Below, in pieces: positions 17,276 to 28,862 of a stretch of DNA of 64,000 bases. The stretch is from Paenibacillus popilliae ATCC 14706 (GTDB taxonomy: Bacteria > Bacillota > Bacilli > Paenibacillales > Paenibacillaceae). Under the pieces are notes generated by a model. That model was not told where the DNA came from, made no database searches, and saw nothing but the letters and a program-made list of their open reading frames with translations. The position numbers and the translations under genes were made by a program. Position 1 is the first letter of the stretch. Each line of letters starts with the position of its first letter. The stretch is from NCBI RefSeq assembly GCF_000315235.1, contig NZ_BALG01000160.1, positions 24,934 to 88,933 on the forward strand. Direction: 5' to 3'.

Positions 17276-18706
17276 TTAAAGACTATGCACCGCCGCCTTA
17301 AACATTCGTCCACGCTCTTCATAGGAAGGGAACATATCCCAGCTCGCGCAAGCCGGCGACAGCAGCACGACATCACCCGGCTTGGCATAGCCCGCCGCCA
17401 GGCGTACCGCTTCCGAGACGGCTTCCGATGCATTATTATCTACATTGTCGACGACCGCCACGTTTGTTAAACCCGCCTTCGCGGCGATAGCGGCCAGAAT
17501 TTCCCTCGTCTCGCCCATCGTGACGACCGCCGCAGCCCGCTCCTCCAGTACCGGTATCAGCTCCAGGAAATCAAGCCCGCGATCCAGGCCGCCCGCGATT
17601 AGGACGACCGGCGCTTCGAACGCCTCCAGTGCCATTAGCGTCGCCTTCGTATTGGTTGCCTTGGAATTGTTATAGTACGATGCGCCGTTTACCTCGCCCA
17701 CGTATTCGAGGCGGTGCTCCACGCCCCGGAATGAACGGAGCGGATCCGCCAGCACCGCAGGCTCGGCGCCCGCCGCAATCGATATGGCGACGGCGGCCAA
17801 GGCGTTGTCCACATTATAACGCCCGGGCACACCGATCTCCCGCACGCCGATGATCGGATGCAATTGCCCCGCTTCATCCGCATACACTAGCTGGCGGTCA
17901 TCCTCCTCTCCTTCGCCGGACGCTTCCGGATAAGGAGGCTCTACGTATACGCCGCATTCGACTCGCTGCGTGGACGACACCCACCAGATCCGGGCGCCAA
18001 TATCCGGAGCGAGCACCCGGCAGGTCGCGTCGTCCGCATTGAGCACAGCGACATCCCCGTTTGCCATATTGCGGAACAAGCGGGCCTTAGACTGGACATA
18101 ATCCTCCATCGTGACATGGTAATCCAAATGGGTATTCGATATGTTCAGCAAGCTGGCGACACGCGGACGGAAGGCGGATGTCCCCTTGAGCTGGAAGCTG
18201 CTGAGCTCCGCGAGCAATACCTTGTCCGCGCCCGCTTCCCCGGCAGCCTGGCAGAGCGGCGTGCCGATATTGCCGGCGACGATCGGACGAAGCCCGGCCG
18301 CTTCGAGCATATTGCCAACCCAGGTCGTCGTTGTCGTCTTGCCGTTGCTGCCCGTGATGCCGATAATCGGCGCCGAACTGAGATGATAAGCGACCTCCAC
18401 CTCGGTCACGACCTCGATGCCAAGCGCAAGCGCCTGCCGTACAGGCGGCGCCGAATACGGAATGCCCGGATTTTTGGCGACCAGTTGGACGCTGGCGTCG
18501 AGCAGATCGTCCGGGTGATGGCCGCAGACAACACAAATGCCCAAAGCTTCCAGCTCCGAAGCTTCAGGGCATTTGTGGCGTTCTTTCTTATCATTGACGG
18601 TAACGAGGGCACCGCGTTCATGAAACGTCTTAGCTACACTGACGCCGCTCTTGGCCAGGCCGAGAACGACGACGCGCTTTCCTTGGTACGTATCAGGATG
18701 TTCCAT
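17276..18706 (-). CDS. murD: UDP-MurNAc-L-alanine:D-glutamate ligase
   Basis: ATP-dependent cytosolic ligase adding D-Glu to UDP-MurNAc-L-Ala. The 476-residue product has the N-terminal nucleotide-like domain (VVVLGLAKSGVSVA), the Mur-ligase P-loop GITGSNGKTTTT at 116-127, NISNTHLDYH (carbamylated-Lys region), GRYNVDNALAA and the C-terminal YYNNSKATNTKATLMALEAF. The insert PYPEASGEGEEDDR (about 258-271) is longer than in B. subtilis. It starts at 18706, 3 bases after mraY; the only ribosome site is the weak AGGGG. Probably coupled to mraY translation. Confidence 0.97.
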   Translation of the reverse strand: MEHPDTYQGKRVVVLGLAKSGVSVAKTFHERGALVTVNDKKERHKCPEASELEALGICVVCGHHPDDLLDASVQLVAKNPGIPYSAPPVRQALALGIEVVTEVEVAYHLSSAPIIGITGSNGKTTTTTWVGNMLEAAGLRPIVAGNIGTPLCQAAGEAGADKVLLAELSSFQLKGTSAFRPRVASLLNISNTHLDYHVTMEDYVQSKARLFRNMANGDVAVLNADDATCRVLAPDIGARIWWVSSTQRVECGVYVEPPYPEASGEGEEDDRQLVYADEAGQLHPIIGVREIGVPGRYNVDNALAAVAISIAAGAEPAVLADPLRSFRGVEHRLEYVGEVNGASYYNNSKATNTKATLMALEAFEAPVVLIAGGLDRGLDFLELIPVLEERAAAVVTMGETREILAAIAAKAGLTNVAVVDNVDNNASEAVSEAVRLAAGYAKPGDVVLLSPACASWDMFPSYEERGRMFKAAVHSL

Positions 18707-18709
18707 ATG

Positions 18710-19672
18710 TTACAACCCCTTGTTGATCCATAATCCGAGTCCGGCGAGCACGATGCCCGCGAGCCAGAACGTAATAACGACGCGCCACTCCGACCAGCCG
18801 GACAACTCGAAATGATGATGAATCGGACTCATTTTGAATACGCGCTTGCCCCGTGTCTTGAAGGAGACGACTTGAATGACAACGGACAGCATCTCGATGA
18901 CGAATATGCCGCCGATGACGAGGAACAGCAGCTCCGTCTTCGTCAGAATGGCAATGGCCCCGATGGCGCCCCCGATCCCGAGCGAACCGGTGTCGCCCAT
19001 GAATATCTTGGCCGGATGCGCATTGAAGACGAGGAAGCCGAGCACGGCACCGATCATGGATGCCGCACACACTGCGGCCGCGATCTCGGACTGTTGCATC
19101 GCGATGAGCGCAAAGGCCGACAGCGCAATCGCGCTTGTGCCTGACAGCAGGCCGTCCAGGCCGTCCGTGAAATTGACCGCATTGCTGATCGCCAGCATCA
19201 TCAACATGATGAACGGATAATAGAACCAGCCGAGGTCAAAACCCCAGGACGTACCCGGAACCGCAAGAACGGTGCTCTGATCCGACTGCCACAGCAGCAC
19301 GCAGATAACGGCGGAGCACGCCAACTGCCCGATCAGCTTTTGTCTCGCAGTGAGGCCGAGTGAGCGTTTGAACACGATTTTGATGTAATCGTCAAGAAAT
19401 CCAATCAGTCCGAAGCCAAGTGTCGCGATGAGCAGCACATAAAAATTAATGTCAGTGACCGAAAATTTCAGAAAAGCAAGCGTAAAAGCCAGCAAAATAA
19501 TAGCGCCGCCCATCGTAGGCGTACCTGCTTTTTTCAAATGTCCTTGCGGGCCGTCATCGCGGACCTGCTGTCCGAACTTGAGCCTGCGAAGCAGCGGAAT
19601 GGTTAGCGGACCGAGGATGACAGCCAAGATGAAAGATACGCCCATTGTCATTAACATCAATTTGAAATCCAA
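18710..19672 (-). CDS. mraY: Phospho-MurNAc-pentapeptide translocase
   Basis: Integral membrane enzyme that attaches UDP-MurNAc-pentapeptide to undecaprenyl phosphate, giving lipid I. The 320-residue product has about ten membrane helices and the catalytic motifs KKAGTPTMGG, FLDDYIKI (the DD pair), NAVNFTDGLDGLLSGT, FMGDTGSLGIGGAIGA and the final PIHHHFEL. TTG at 19672 is used: GGGAGGTG, overlapping the murF stop, is properly spaced, and later ATGs lie inside the first helix. It is between murF and murD in the dcw operon. Confidence 0.97.
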   Translation of the reverse strand: MDFKLMLMTMGVSFILAVILGPLTIPLLRRLKFGQQVRDDGPQGHLKKAGTPTMGGAIILLAFTLAFLKFSVTDINFYVLLIATLGFGLIGFLDDYIKIVFKRSLGLTARQKLIGQLACSAVICVLLWQSDQSTVLAVPGTSWGFDLGWFYYPFIMLMMLAISNAVNFTDGLDGLLSGTSAIALSAFALIAMQQSEIAAAVCAASMIGAVLGFLVFNAHPAKIFMGDTGSLGIGGAIGAIAILTKTELLFLVIGGIFVIEMLSVVIQVVSFKTRGKRVFKMSPIHHHFELSGWSEWRVVITFWLAGIVLAGLGLWINKGL

Positions 19673-19675
19673 TCC

Positions 19676-21096
19676 CTACACCTCCCGTAGCCCCACAGAC
19701 GAATCCGTGTTACGGATCCAGTCATTTACAACTTCTTCAAGTTTCATTCCCCGAGACGCCTTGACGAGCACGCTATCCCCGGGTCTTGCTTCTTGCTTCA
19801 AATAAGCTTTCAAGGTCATTTTATCTTGGAATGAGCGCACGGCCTCGGCCGGCAGCGAGCGGCGGGCGCCGGCAGCGATATGCCTGCCCAGTTCACCGAA
19901 TGTAAGCACCATATCGACCTTATCCGGCGTAAGCTCAGCTCCGATCTCGAAATGAAGCGTCGCTTCCTGCGGCCCCAGCTCCAGCATGTCGGCCAGCACG
20001 GCGATCCGCCGTCCGCCCTTCATGTCGGCCAGCACGGACAACGCCGCCCTCATCGAGGTCGGGCTCGCATTGTAGGCGTCATTCAGCACGACCCAGCCTT
20101 CCGGCGTGACATGCCGCTCGAAGCGCATGCCGCTGATGCGCGCCCCGACCAGTCCGGCGGCAATCTGTTCGTCCGTCAGGCCGAAGCGGCGCCCGACCGC
20201 CAGAGCGGCCATGGCGTTCATCACATTATGCCGCCCCAGCAGCGGGATATGGAAGACCGACTCGCCTTGTCCGCCGGCAGAAGGCACAGCGAATGCCATG
20301 CCGCTGCCGTCGCCGCTCATGCGCGTCGGCCGCAAATCGCATCGTTCGCCCAGACCGAAGCGCAGCAAGCGGATACGCTCTCCCGGCTCCCGTTCGGTCA
20401 GCGCCAGATCGACAAGCGGCTCGTCTCCGTGGCATACGAACAGGCCGCCGACGCGCAATCCGGCCGTAATCTCCAGCTTCGCCCGGGCGATCTCCTCCCT
20501 GCTGCCGAGCTGAAGCAGATGGGCATCCCCGATATTGGTGACGACGGCCACATCCGGTCGCGCCAGCTTCGAGAGCAACTCGATCTCTCCCCGGCCGCTC
20601 ATGCCCATCTCGAGCACCGCAATCTCCGTCTCCGGCGGCATCGATAGCACCGTCAGCGGAAGCCCGATATGGTTGTTGAAGTTCCCCTCGGTCTTATGTA
20701 CCCGATACCGTTGCGACAAGACGGACGCAACCAGATCCTTCGTCGTCGTCTTGCCGTTGCTTCCGGTAACGGCGACCACCTCGACCTGGCCTTCCGCGAG
20801 ATAAGCGGCAGCCAGCCGCTGCAGCGCCGCGTAAGTGTCGTCCACGAGAATAAGCGGCCCAGAAGCACCGGGAAGCGTCCGATCCACCTGCCAGAGCGCT
20901 CCGGCCGCTCCGGCTCGCAGCGACGCCTCCACATAAGCATGGCCGTCGAATCGTTCGCCGGCGAGGGGAACGAACAGTCCTCCAGGCAATACGGAGCGGG
21001 AATCGGTACATACGCCGCGCACCTTCGTCTGGCCTGCAGACGAGTCGGCCAATGTTCCGCTGCACAGCTCCGCTATATGTTCCAAGGTGGTTTCTA

Positions 21097-21100
<4 letters not shown>
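19676..21100 (-). CDS. murF: UDP-MurNAc-tripeptide:D-Ala-D-Ala ligase
   Basis: Adds the preformed D-Ala-D-Ala dipeptide to the muramyl tripeptide. The 474-residue product has the P-loop VTGSNGKTTT at 111-120, the conserved VLEMGMSGRGEIELLSKLARPDVAVVTNIGDAHL, and the C-terminal VLNDAYNASPTSMRAAL and LVKASRGMKLEEVV. GTG at 21100 overlaps the murE stop by four bases (GTGA), so translation is coupled. B. subtilis keeps murF elsewhere next to ddl; here it sits between murE and mraY as in many other bacteria. Confidence 0.97.
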
Positions 21101-22593
<1,493 letters not shown>

Positions 22594-22595
22594 CG

Positions 22596-24524
22596 TTATT
22601 CCTCCGTCTCTGTACCCATGTAGATGCGGATCGTAGATCCCCGCTCCACACGGGTTCCCGGTTTGGGCGCCTGGTGAATGACCGTGTTGCCCGTACCGGA
22701 TTTGGCTAGTTGAAAATTCATGTTCATATCTTCGTAAATATCGGTCAACGTTTTGCCGACCAGATTAGGAACCGCCACCATCGGCGTCTCATTGTATCTA
22801 TATTTTCGGGGGACTTGTTTGTGACGTGGTTCCACCCCCATATAATGGAGTGCGTCCTCCATGATGCGCTTGACGATAGGAGCGGCAATCAGCCCGCCGA
22901 ACTGAATCCCTTGCGGATCGTCTACCGCCGTATAGATGACGATCTTCGGATCGTCTGCCGGCGCGAACCCGACAAAAGATACGATATGCTCATTCGGCGA
23001 ATAACGTCCGTGCACAACCTTTTGCGCGGTGCCCGTTTTTCCTCCGACCCGGTAGCCGTCGATGAACGCGTTGCGCCCCGAGCCTTGGGCGACGACATGC
23101 TCCAGCGCGTCCCGCACCTTCGCCGACGTCTCCGGCGAGATGACCTGCCGGACCAGCTCCGGCTCAACTTCATCGATGATCATCCCCGTCTCGGGATGCT
23201 CGAACGACTTCGCCACATGCGGCCGGTATAGCTTGCCTCCGTTGATCGTCGCCGAGACGGCGGCAATCTGCTGGATCGGCGTAACCGATACACCCTGTCC
23301 GAACGAGGTCGTCGCCAATTCGACCGGACCGACCCGGTTCAGCTTGAACAGAATTCCCGTCGCTTCCCCGCTCAGGTCGATGCCCGATTTTTGCCCGAAG
23401 CCAAACTTCCGTATGTACGCAAACAGCGTCTCCTTGCCTAACCGCTGTCCCAGCGTAACAAAGCCGGGATTGCATGAATTGCCGACGACCTCGAGGAAGG
23501 TCTGGCTGCCGTGACCGCCTTTCTTCCAACAGCGCAGCCGGGCGCCGCCGACCTCGATGCTCCCGGGATCGAAAAAATGCTCGTTGTACAAATCGACCTT
23601 GCCATCCTCGAGCGCCGCAGCGATCGTAATGATCTTGAAGGTGGAGCCCGGCTCGTACGTCATCCAGATCGGCAGGTTGCGGTTGTACACCTCCGGGGAA
23701 TACTCCTTGTACCGCCCCGGTTCATAATTCGGGCGGCTCGCCATCGCCAATATCTCGCCGTTGTTCGGATCCATCGCAATCGAGATGATATGCTTCGGCT
23801 GCAATTCGAGCATCGCCTGATCAAGTTCCCGCTCCATTATTGTCTGTATTTGCTTGTCAATCGTCAATTGCAAATTTAATCCATCTCGCGGTGGGGCATA
23901 CGTCTCCGAAGAATTCGGCATCTGGCGGCCCTTTGCGTCGGACAGGTAAGAGACGCTTCCCTGCAGCCCGCTGAGCGCGTCATTGTACTTCTGCTCGATG
24001 CCCGTCAGCCCTTGGTTGTCGATGCCGGTGAAGCCGAGAATATGGGAGGCCAGTTCCCCGAATGGATAATATCTTTTATTATCCTCTGCCACGACAATGC
24101 CGGGCAAGTTCTTTTCCCGCACCTGCTGCGCCGTTTCGAGCGATATTTTGCGGCCTCCCGGCTTAATATGGACGATAGACTTGCGTACCTTAATCATCCG
24201 TTCGACATCTTCCGTTTTCATCTGCAGTACCGGCGCCAGCCGGGCAGCCGTCGCTGCGGCATCCTGAATCTGGGCGGGGACGGCCATAATCGTCGGGGAG
24301 GTAACATTATAGGCGAGACGCACCCCGTTCCGATCAAGCACTTCCCCGCGCTTGGCCGTAACCGGGATGTCTCTGCGCCATAATTCCTCCGCCTTGGCCG
24401 TAATTTCCCCGCCCTCCCACAATTGGACATAGGCTAGACGAACGACAAGCGCAAAAAAGCCGAGAGACACGAGTCCGATGCTAATGAACAGCCGCTTGCG
24501 GACCGTGACATTGGATAATTTCAC
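22596..24524 (-). CDS. spoVD: Sporulation-specific class B penicillin-binding protein SpoVD
   Basis: D,D-transpeptidase for spore cortex synthesis, partner of SpoVE. The 642-residue product has one N-terminal membrane anchor (about 10-33), the dimerisation domain, then a transpeptidase with S294-T-F-K, S350-C-N and K496-T-G. It ends with one PASTA domain (about 582-640: VPNLVGKTLTDIYEDM ... KPGTRVERGSTIRIYMG). A single C-terminal PASTA and the position after pbpB match SpoVD of B. subtilis. GTG start behind AAAGGAGGGG. Expression in sporulation cannot be read from this sequence. Confidence 0.95.
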   Translation of the reverse strand: MKLSNVTVRKRLFISIGLVSLGFFALVVRLAYVQLWEGGEITAKAEELWRRDIPVTAKRGEVLDRNGVRLAYNVTSPTIMAVPAQIQDAAATAARLAPVLQMKTEDVERMIKVRKSIVHIKPGGRKISLETAQQVREKNLPGIVVAEDNKRYYPFGELASHILGFTGIDNQGLTGIEQKYNDALSGLQGSVSYLSDAKGRQMPNSSETYAPPRDGLNLQLTIDKQIQTIMERELDQAMLELQPKHIISIAMDPNNGEILAMASRPNYEPGRYKEYSPEVYNRNLPIWMTYEPGSTFKIITIAAALEDGKVDLYNEHFFDPGSIEVGGARLRCWKKGGHGSQTFLEVVGNSCNPGFVTLGQRLGKETLFAYIRKFGFGQKSGIDLSGEATGILFKLNRVGPVELATTSFGQGVSVTPIQQIAAVSATINGGKLYRPHVAKSFEHPETGMIIDEVEPELVRQVISPETSAKVRDALEHVVAQGSGRNAFIDGYRVGGKTGTAQKVVHGRYSPNEHIVSFVGFAPADDPKIVIYTAVDDPQGIQFGGLIAAPIVKRIMEDALHYMGVEPRHKQVPRKYRYNETPMVAVPNLVGKTLTDIYEDMNMNFQLAKSGTGNTVIHQAPKPGTRVERGSTIRIYMGTETEE

Positions 24525-24593
24525 GGTAACCCCTCCTTTGTCCCACTTGGGTTCATAACCAACCTATTCGGGACAACCAGGGGATAGAACAAG

Positions 24594-26777
24594 CTATGGC
24601 CTTCTTGGCTCCAATTTGATGTCGACCACGCGCTTACCGTTGTCTGTCGAGGCTTTCTGTTCGCTAACGTAGCCTTCTCCCTCGACCCGCACCTCAATGC
24701 CCAGCAACGAAGAGATTTCCATAACATCGCGCAGCGATTTGCCCTTCATATCAGGCATGGACAGATTTCCCGGCTCATCGGTCAGCAGGTAGACCCGCTG
24801 GCCAGAGCCCAAATATTCGCCCGGCGCCGGGAATTGGCTCTTTACTTCCTCGCCTGATCCGACCGTCTGGAAGACGATGCCCTGCTCCGCCAACTGCTTC
24901 TTCGCTTCATGCGGCTTAAGCCCCTGAATATTCGGCGCCTGGAGGAGCCGAATCGGACCTTCGGATTTACCCTCCTCGGCTGGCTTCATCTCATGGGAAG
25001 TCGGCACGCCCATATGGCGCAGCGATTTGGAGACGATATTTTTGAACATAATCGGCGAGACGAAGCCCCCGCCCTCCCAATATTTCTGTGGATCGTCGAC
25101 GACGACGATAACCGCGATCCGGGGATCCTCCACCGGGGCGAAGCCGATGAAGGATACGACCGCGCGCGTGGAGTCATACTCCCCGTTAATAACCTTAAGC
25201 GCGGTTCCCGTCTTGCCCGCGACCCGGTAGCCTTCGATGTACGCGTTCTTCCCGGTGCCGATCTCCTGATCGGCAACGACCTGCTCCAAATACTCGCTGA
25301 CTTGCTTGGCAATTTCCGGTTCGATCACTTGACGCACCACTTCCGGCTCCCGCTCGGTCACTTCGCCGGTCACCGGATCCTCGATCTTCTTCACGATATG
25401 CGGCTGCATCAGCTTGCCGCCGTTCGCCACCGCCGAGACGGCCATAATCTGCTGAAGCGGCGTCACTTTAATCTGGCCGTGGCCGTATGAAGCGGCCGCC
25501 ACGTCCGCCGGATATTGGAACTGAACGAAGCCCTCGTATTCCCATGGAATCTCGATGCCCGTCTTTTGCCCGAAGCCGAACTTGTCGATATAGGACTTGA
25601 ACCGCTCCTCCTTCAGCATCTCGAAGCCGAGCTTGACGAAGGCGACGTTACTGGAACGCTTCAAGCCTTCCAGATACGGAATCGTGCCCCACGTCGTATT
25701 GACGTCATGAATAGCGCGCCCGCCCGCATAAATTTTCCCCGATTGGAAATAGGCATCCGGATCGAACAGCCCTTCCTGAACCGCCGCCGCGAGCGTCACG
25801 ATCTTGAACGTCGATCCCGGCTCGTAGCCGCCCTGCACCGCCGGATTGAAGAAAGCGCGGTCATTGTCGAAATCCCAATACGAATTCGGATTATACGTCG
25901 GCATGTTCGCCAGGCCCAAAATATCGCCGGTCTTCGGGTCCGCGGCAATCACCGTAATCGTATGCGGGGAATATTCATCGTACACTTTCCGGATCTCTTC
26001 TTCGATATATTGCTGGATCATGCGATCGATCGTCAAATACATATTGTCCCCGTCTTGGGCCGGTGTGTAAACCTCTGACGCCTTCGGGAGCTTGTTGCCC
26101 ATCCGATCCTTCTCGTACTGGATCGCGCCGGCCTTGCCGGACAGTTGTTCATTATACAGCTCCTCGATGCCGCCGACCGGATTCCCATTTTTATCGGTAT
26201 AACCGAGCACGTGCGCGGCCAGGTTGTTTTTGGCGTAGAATCGCTTTACTTCCGGCATCAGGTACAGCCCGATGTCCTGCAAGCTGGCCTTCTCTTTGAG
26301 CGACTCCGTGAAGTCGCGCAGCTTCTGCGCGGTCTCCTCCTCGATCTTCCAGCCCTCGTTCCGCACCTCGCGCTGAATCAAATAGGCTCCGGTCTCCGAA
26401 CTTTTTTTGCGGACAATGTCATAGAGCTCGTTCTCCGGCTTGCCCAGCACCTTGTGCAGCTCCTCTACAATAAGCCGCTCCACGTCGATATCCTCCTTGA
26501 CGAGCTTATCGAGTGTTTTCAGTTCCTGAATCAGATTCGGATTGACCGCGACCGTATACGCAGGGGCATCCATAGCGAGCACTTCCCCGTTCTGATCATA
26601 GATCGTCCCGCGCACCGGCTCGATGGTCTGCTTCGTCGACCACGAGTTTTTCGCCAGCTCCATCCAGAAATTTTGATTCCATACCTGATACCAAAACAGA
26701 CGGGTCACGATGACAATAAAAAAGAGGGTGATTAAGCCCCCGATTGTCAACGTGCGCAACTTGATTCGTTTGACCAT
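24594..26777 (-). CDS. pbpB: Division class B penicillin-binding protein PBP2B
   Basis: Essential septal D,D-transpeptidase. The 727-residue product has a membrane anchor (about 9-29), a pedestal domain, and a catalytic domain with S322-T-F-K, S375-S-N and K522-T-G. Two PASTA repeats follow (APNIQGLKPHEAKKQLAEQ and MPDMKGKSLRDVMEISSLL) as in B. subtilis PBP2B. Of three clustered ATGs, the one at 26777 is chosen because GAGGG lies 6 bases before it. It starts 13 bases after ftsL, with which its product forms the FtsL-DivIC-FtsQ-PBP2B complex. Confidence 0.96.
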   Translation of the reverse strand: MVKRIKLRTLTIGGLITLFFIVIVTRLFWYQVWNQNFWMELAKNSWSTKQTIEPVRGTIYDQNGEVLAMDAPAYTVAVNPNLIQELKTLDKLVKEDIDVERLIVEELHKVLGKPENELYDIVRKKSSETGAYLIQREVRNEGWKIEEETAQKLRDFTESLKEKASLQDIGLYLMPEVKRFYAKNNLAAHVLGYTDKNGNPVGGIEELYNEQLSGKAGAIQYEKDRMGNKLPKASEVYTPAQDGDNMYLTIDRMIQQYIEEEIRKVYDEYSPHTITVIAADPKTGDILGLANMPTYNPNSYWDFDNDRAFFNPAVQGGYEPGSTFKIVTLAAAVQEGLFDPDAYFQSGKIYAGGRAIHDVNTTWGTIPYLEGLKRSSNVAFVKLGFEMLKEERFKSYIDKFGFGQKTGIEIPWEYEGFVQFQYPADVAAASYGHGQIKVTPLQQIMAVSAVANGGKLMQPHIVKKIEDPVTGEVTEREPEVVRQVIEPEIAKQVSEYLEQVVADQEIGTGKNAYIEGYRVAGKTGTALKVINGEYDSTRAVVSFIGFAPVEDPRIAVIVVVDDPQKYWEGGGFVSPIMFKNIVSKSLRHMGVPTSHEMKPAEEGKSEGPIRLLQAPNIQGLKPHEAKKQLAEQGIVFQTVGSGEEVKSQFPAPGEYLGSGQRVYLLTDEPGNLSMPDMKGKSLRDVMEISSLLGIEVRVEGEGYVSEQKASTDNGKRVVDIKLEPRRP

Positions 26778-26790
26778 CTTCATCCCTCGT

Positions 26791-27180
26791 TCAATCATTG
26801 CCTATGGCTTGTTTGTATACTTGAATCTCTAGCGGCGTCTCGGGAAATACAAGCCCGTTCTTCCGCGCGATCTCTTCAACCTGCTTCCAATCCGACAGCT
26901 TTTCGACTTCTACTCGCAACACGGAGGTCTGATCCTGCAGCGAAATCGTCTCCCGCTTCAAATCCTGAATGTTCCGGTTCATATCGTAGATTTGGGCATA
27001 TCGCCCGATAAGAACGAGCGCTACGGCCGTGCACAATAGAATGGTCAGCAGATACAACAGCTTCTCCCTCGTCGGCAATGTGTTCTTGCGGACGACGGTC
27101 TTCGTTGTCTGGCGAACCTTGGGCCTCGGCTGCTGCTGTTTCTCCGGCCGGACGGCCAAATTACCGCGAGTATAAGCCAT
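26791..27180 (-). CDS. ftsL: Cell-division protein FtsL
   Basis: Small bitopic divisome protein of 129 residues. It has a basic cytosolic tail (KQQQPRPKVRQTTKTVVRKN), one membrane helix (about 40-60, LLYLLTILLCTAVALVLIGRY) and an extracellular coiled coil (about 65-105, MNRNIQDLKRETISLQDQ). FtsL sequence is poorly conserved; the call rests on this architecture and the place between rsmH and pbpB. In B. subtilis FtsL is unstable and limits division. AGGGAGA precedes the ATG. Confidence 0.9.
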   Translation of the reverse strand: MAYTRGNLAVRPEKQQQPRPKVRQTTKTVVRKNTLPTREKLLYLLTILLCTAVALVLIGRYAQIYDMNRNIQDLKRETISLQDQTSVLRVEVEKLSDWKQVEEIARKNGLVFPETPLEIQVYKQAIGND

Positions 27181-27198
27181 CTTCTGCTCTCCCTTTCA

Positions 27199-28149
27199 TT
27201 ACAATTTCTCGGCGACCCGCAATCTCGCGGAGCGAGAACGCGGGTTGCACTCCAACTCTTCCACGCTCGGCACAATCGGCTTGCGCTTCGGCAAAATCAA
27301 AATATCCTGCTTGCCGCAGGCACACATCGGCAAATCCGGCGGACAAGTGCAGCGGTTCATATACTGGTTGAATGTCTGCTTGCATATCCGATCCTCCAAG
27401 GAATGGAAGGTAATTACAGCGACCCTTCCGCCCGGCTTCAAGCAATGGGTTGCCTGATGAAGCGCCTGCTCGAACGCGCCCAGCTCGTCGTTGACGGCGA
27501 TACGGAGCGCCTGGAAGCTGCGCTTGGCCGGATGGCCTCCCGTTCTTCGGGTTGCCGCTGGAATCCCGGCCTTGACCAACTCGGCCAATTCGCCGGTCGT
27601 CTCGATCGGATGATCCGCCCTTGCTTCCGCGATGCGGCGGGCGATGCGGCGGGAAAATTTCTCTTCCCCATACTCGAACAGGATGCGGGCGATCTCCCCT
27701 TCCGGCCACTCATTCACAATCTCGCGGGCCGTAAGCGAATGGCTCCGATCCATGCGCATGTCCAGCGGTGCGTCATGCTGATAGCTGAAACCACGCTCCC
27801 CTTCATCAAGCTGCGGCGACGATACCCCGAGGTCGAACAGAATTCCGTCCACCTGCGGCACGCCATTGGCAAGCGGCACCTCTGCCTGATACAGAGCGTC
27901 CTCGATATGGCGGAAATTCGTCTTGATCATCGTCACCCGGTCAAGGTAGGGTGCCAGCACGTTCGCGGCATTGTCCAAAGCCCAATCGTCCTGATCGAGC
28001 GCGATAAGCCGACCGTCTGTGGACAGCAGGGATGCAATGGCGAAGCTGTGTCCTGCCCCTCCCAGGGTACAATCAACATAGATGCCGTCAGGGCGCACAT
28101 TCAGTCCGTTCACAGCCTCCTCTTTTAACACCGTTATATGATGAAACAC
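27199..28149 (-). CDS. rsmH: 16S rRNA (cytosine1402-N4)-methyltransferase
   Basis: SAM-dependent enzyme that methylates C1402 in the decoding centre. The 316-residue product begins [17 protein letters not shown], with the SAM motif [12 protein letters not shown], then [32 protein letters not shown] and [18 protein letters not shown]. The closing [14 protein letters not shown] is typical. GTG at 28149 is used: the ATG two bases upstream is out of frame and closes at once, while AGGAGG fits the GTG. In Bacillota rsmH always sits between mraZ and ftsL, as here. Confidence 0.97.
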   Translation of the reverse strand: MFHHITVLKEEAVNGLNVRPDGIYVDCTLGGAGHSFAIASLLSTDGRLIALDQDDWALDNAANVLAPYLDRVTMIKTNFRHIEDALYQAEVPLANGVPQVDGILFDLGVSSPQLDEGERGFSYQHDAPLDMRMDRSHSLTAREIVNEWPEGEIARILFEYGEEKFSRRIARRIAEARADHPIETTGELAELVKAGIPAATRRTGGHPAKRSFQALRIAVNDELGAFEQALHQATHCLKPGGRVAVITFHSLEDRICKQTFNQYMNRCTCPPDLPMCACGKQDILILPKRKPIVPSVEELECNPRSRSARLRVAEKL

Positions 28150-28231
28150 ATGTTATTCCTCCTAGTTCTTCCTGTTCCTGTCTATGTTGTCTTTCACTTT
28201 GCCATGCGCATTCTGAATGACCGGTTTCCTC

Positions 28232-28663
28232 TCAAAAATCAAAGTCAACCAATGTCTCAGCCATTTCTTCAAAGGTGGATGCGGACTGCTGCACATAGTG
28301 TTCCCAAGCGTCCTTGCTCCAAATCTCCACCCGGCTCTGCACGCCGATAATCATGCATTCCTTGTCCAGCTTGGCATGCTGCCGTAGATGAGCGGGAATG
28401 TTGATCCGGCCCTGCTTGTCCCACTCGCATTCGGTGGCGCCGGAGAAGAAAAAGCGGGTAAAGGCCCGTGCGTCCGCCTTCATCAAGGGCAATGCCTTCA
28501 ATTTCTGTTCGAGCAGACCCCACTCTTCCATCGGGTAGATGAACAGACATTGATCCAGGCCACGCGTGAGTATAAATGTGGAGCCCAAGGAGTCACGCAG
28601 CTTAGCGGGAATGATTAGGCGGGCTTTGTCATCGATGCTATGTTGATATTCACCCATAAACAT
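28232..28663 (-). CDS. mraZ: Transcriptional regulator MraZ
   Basis: First gene of the dcw operon; in E. coli and Mycoplasma its product binds repeats upstream of mraZ and tunes the operon. The 143-residue product has two SpoVT/AbrB-like halves: [25 protein letters not shown] and [32 protein letters not shown] lies 9 bases before the first of two ATGs; the second (MGEY) is also possible. Upstream on the minus strand GTGGGGAAAAGTGGGG and GTGGTG occur near 28683-28715, resembling the GTGG-type MraZ repeats, but the spacing was not verified. Confidence 0.96.
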   Translation of the reverse strand: MFMGEYQHSIDDKARLIIPAKLRDSLGSTFILTRGLDQCLFIYPMEEWGLLEQKLKALPLMKADARAFTRFFFSGATECEWDKQGRINIPAHLRQHAKLDKECMIIGVQSRVEIWSKDAWEHYVQQSASTFEEMAETLVDFDF

Positions 28664-28741
28664 CTGCCACCACTCCTCCCCCTAAATTCACCACAACGCC
28701 CCACTTTTCCCCACAACAAAAGAATAATTCGCCGTAAATAT

Positions 28742-28771
28742 AAAAAATCCTGCTTGTCGGCAGGATTTTTA
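28742..28771 (-). terminator. Terminator after ahcY
   Basis: AAAAATCCTGC-cgacaa-GCAGGATTTTT is symmetric, with T runs on both strands. On the minus strand it stops ahcY transcription just ahead of the mraZ promoter region. Confidence 0.9.
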
Positions 28772-28862
28772 TTTCATATTCCTTTACGCTTTTCGCATTC
28801 TCGGGTTGCCGCCCGCCTTCTAGCCCTCAGAGAAGCAAAGCAGCGGACAGCCGGTAACACGG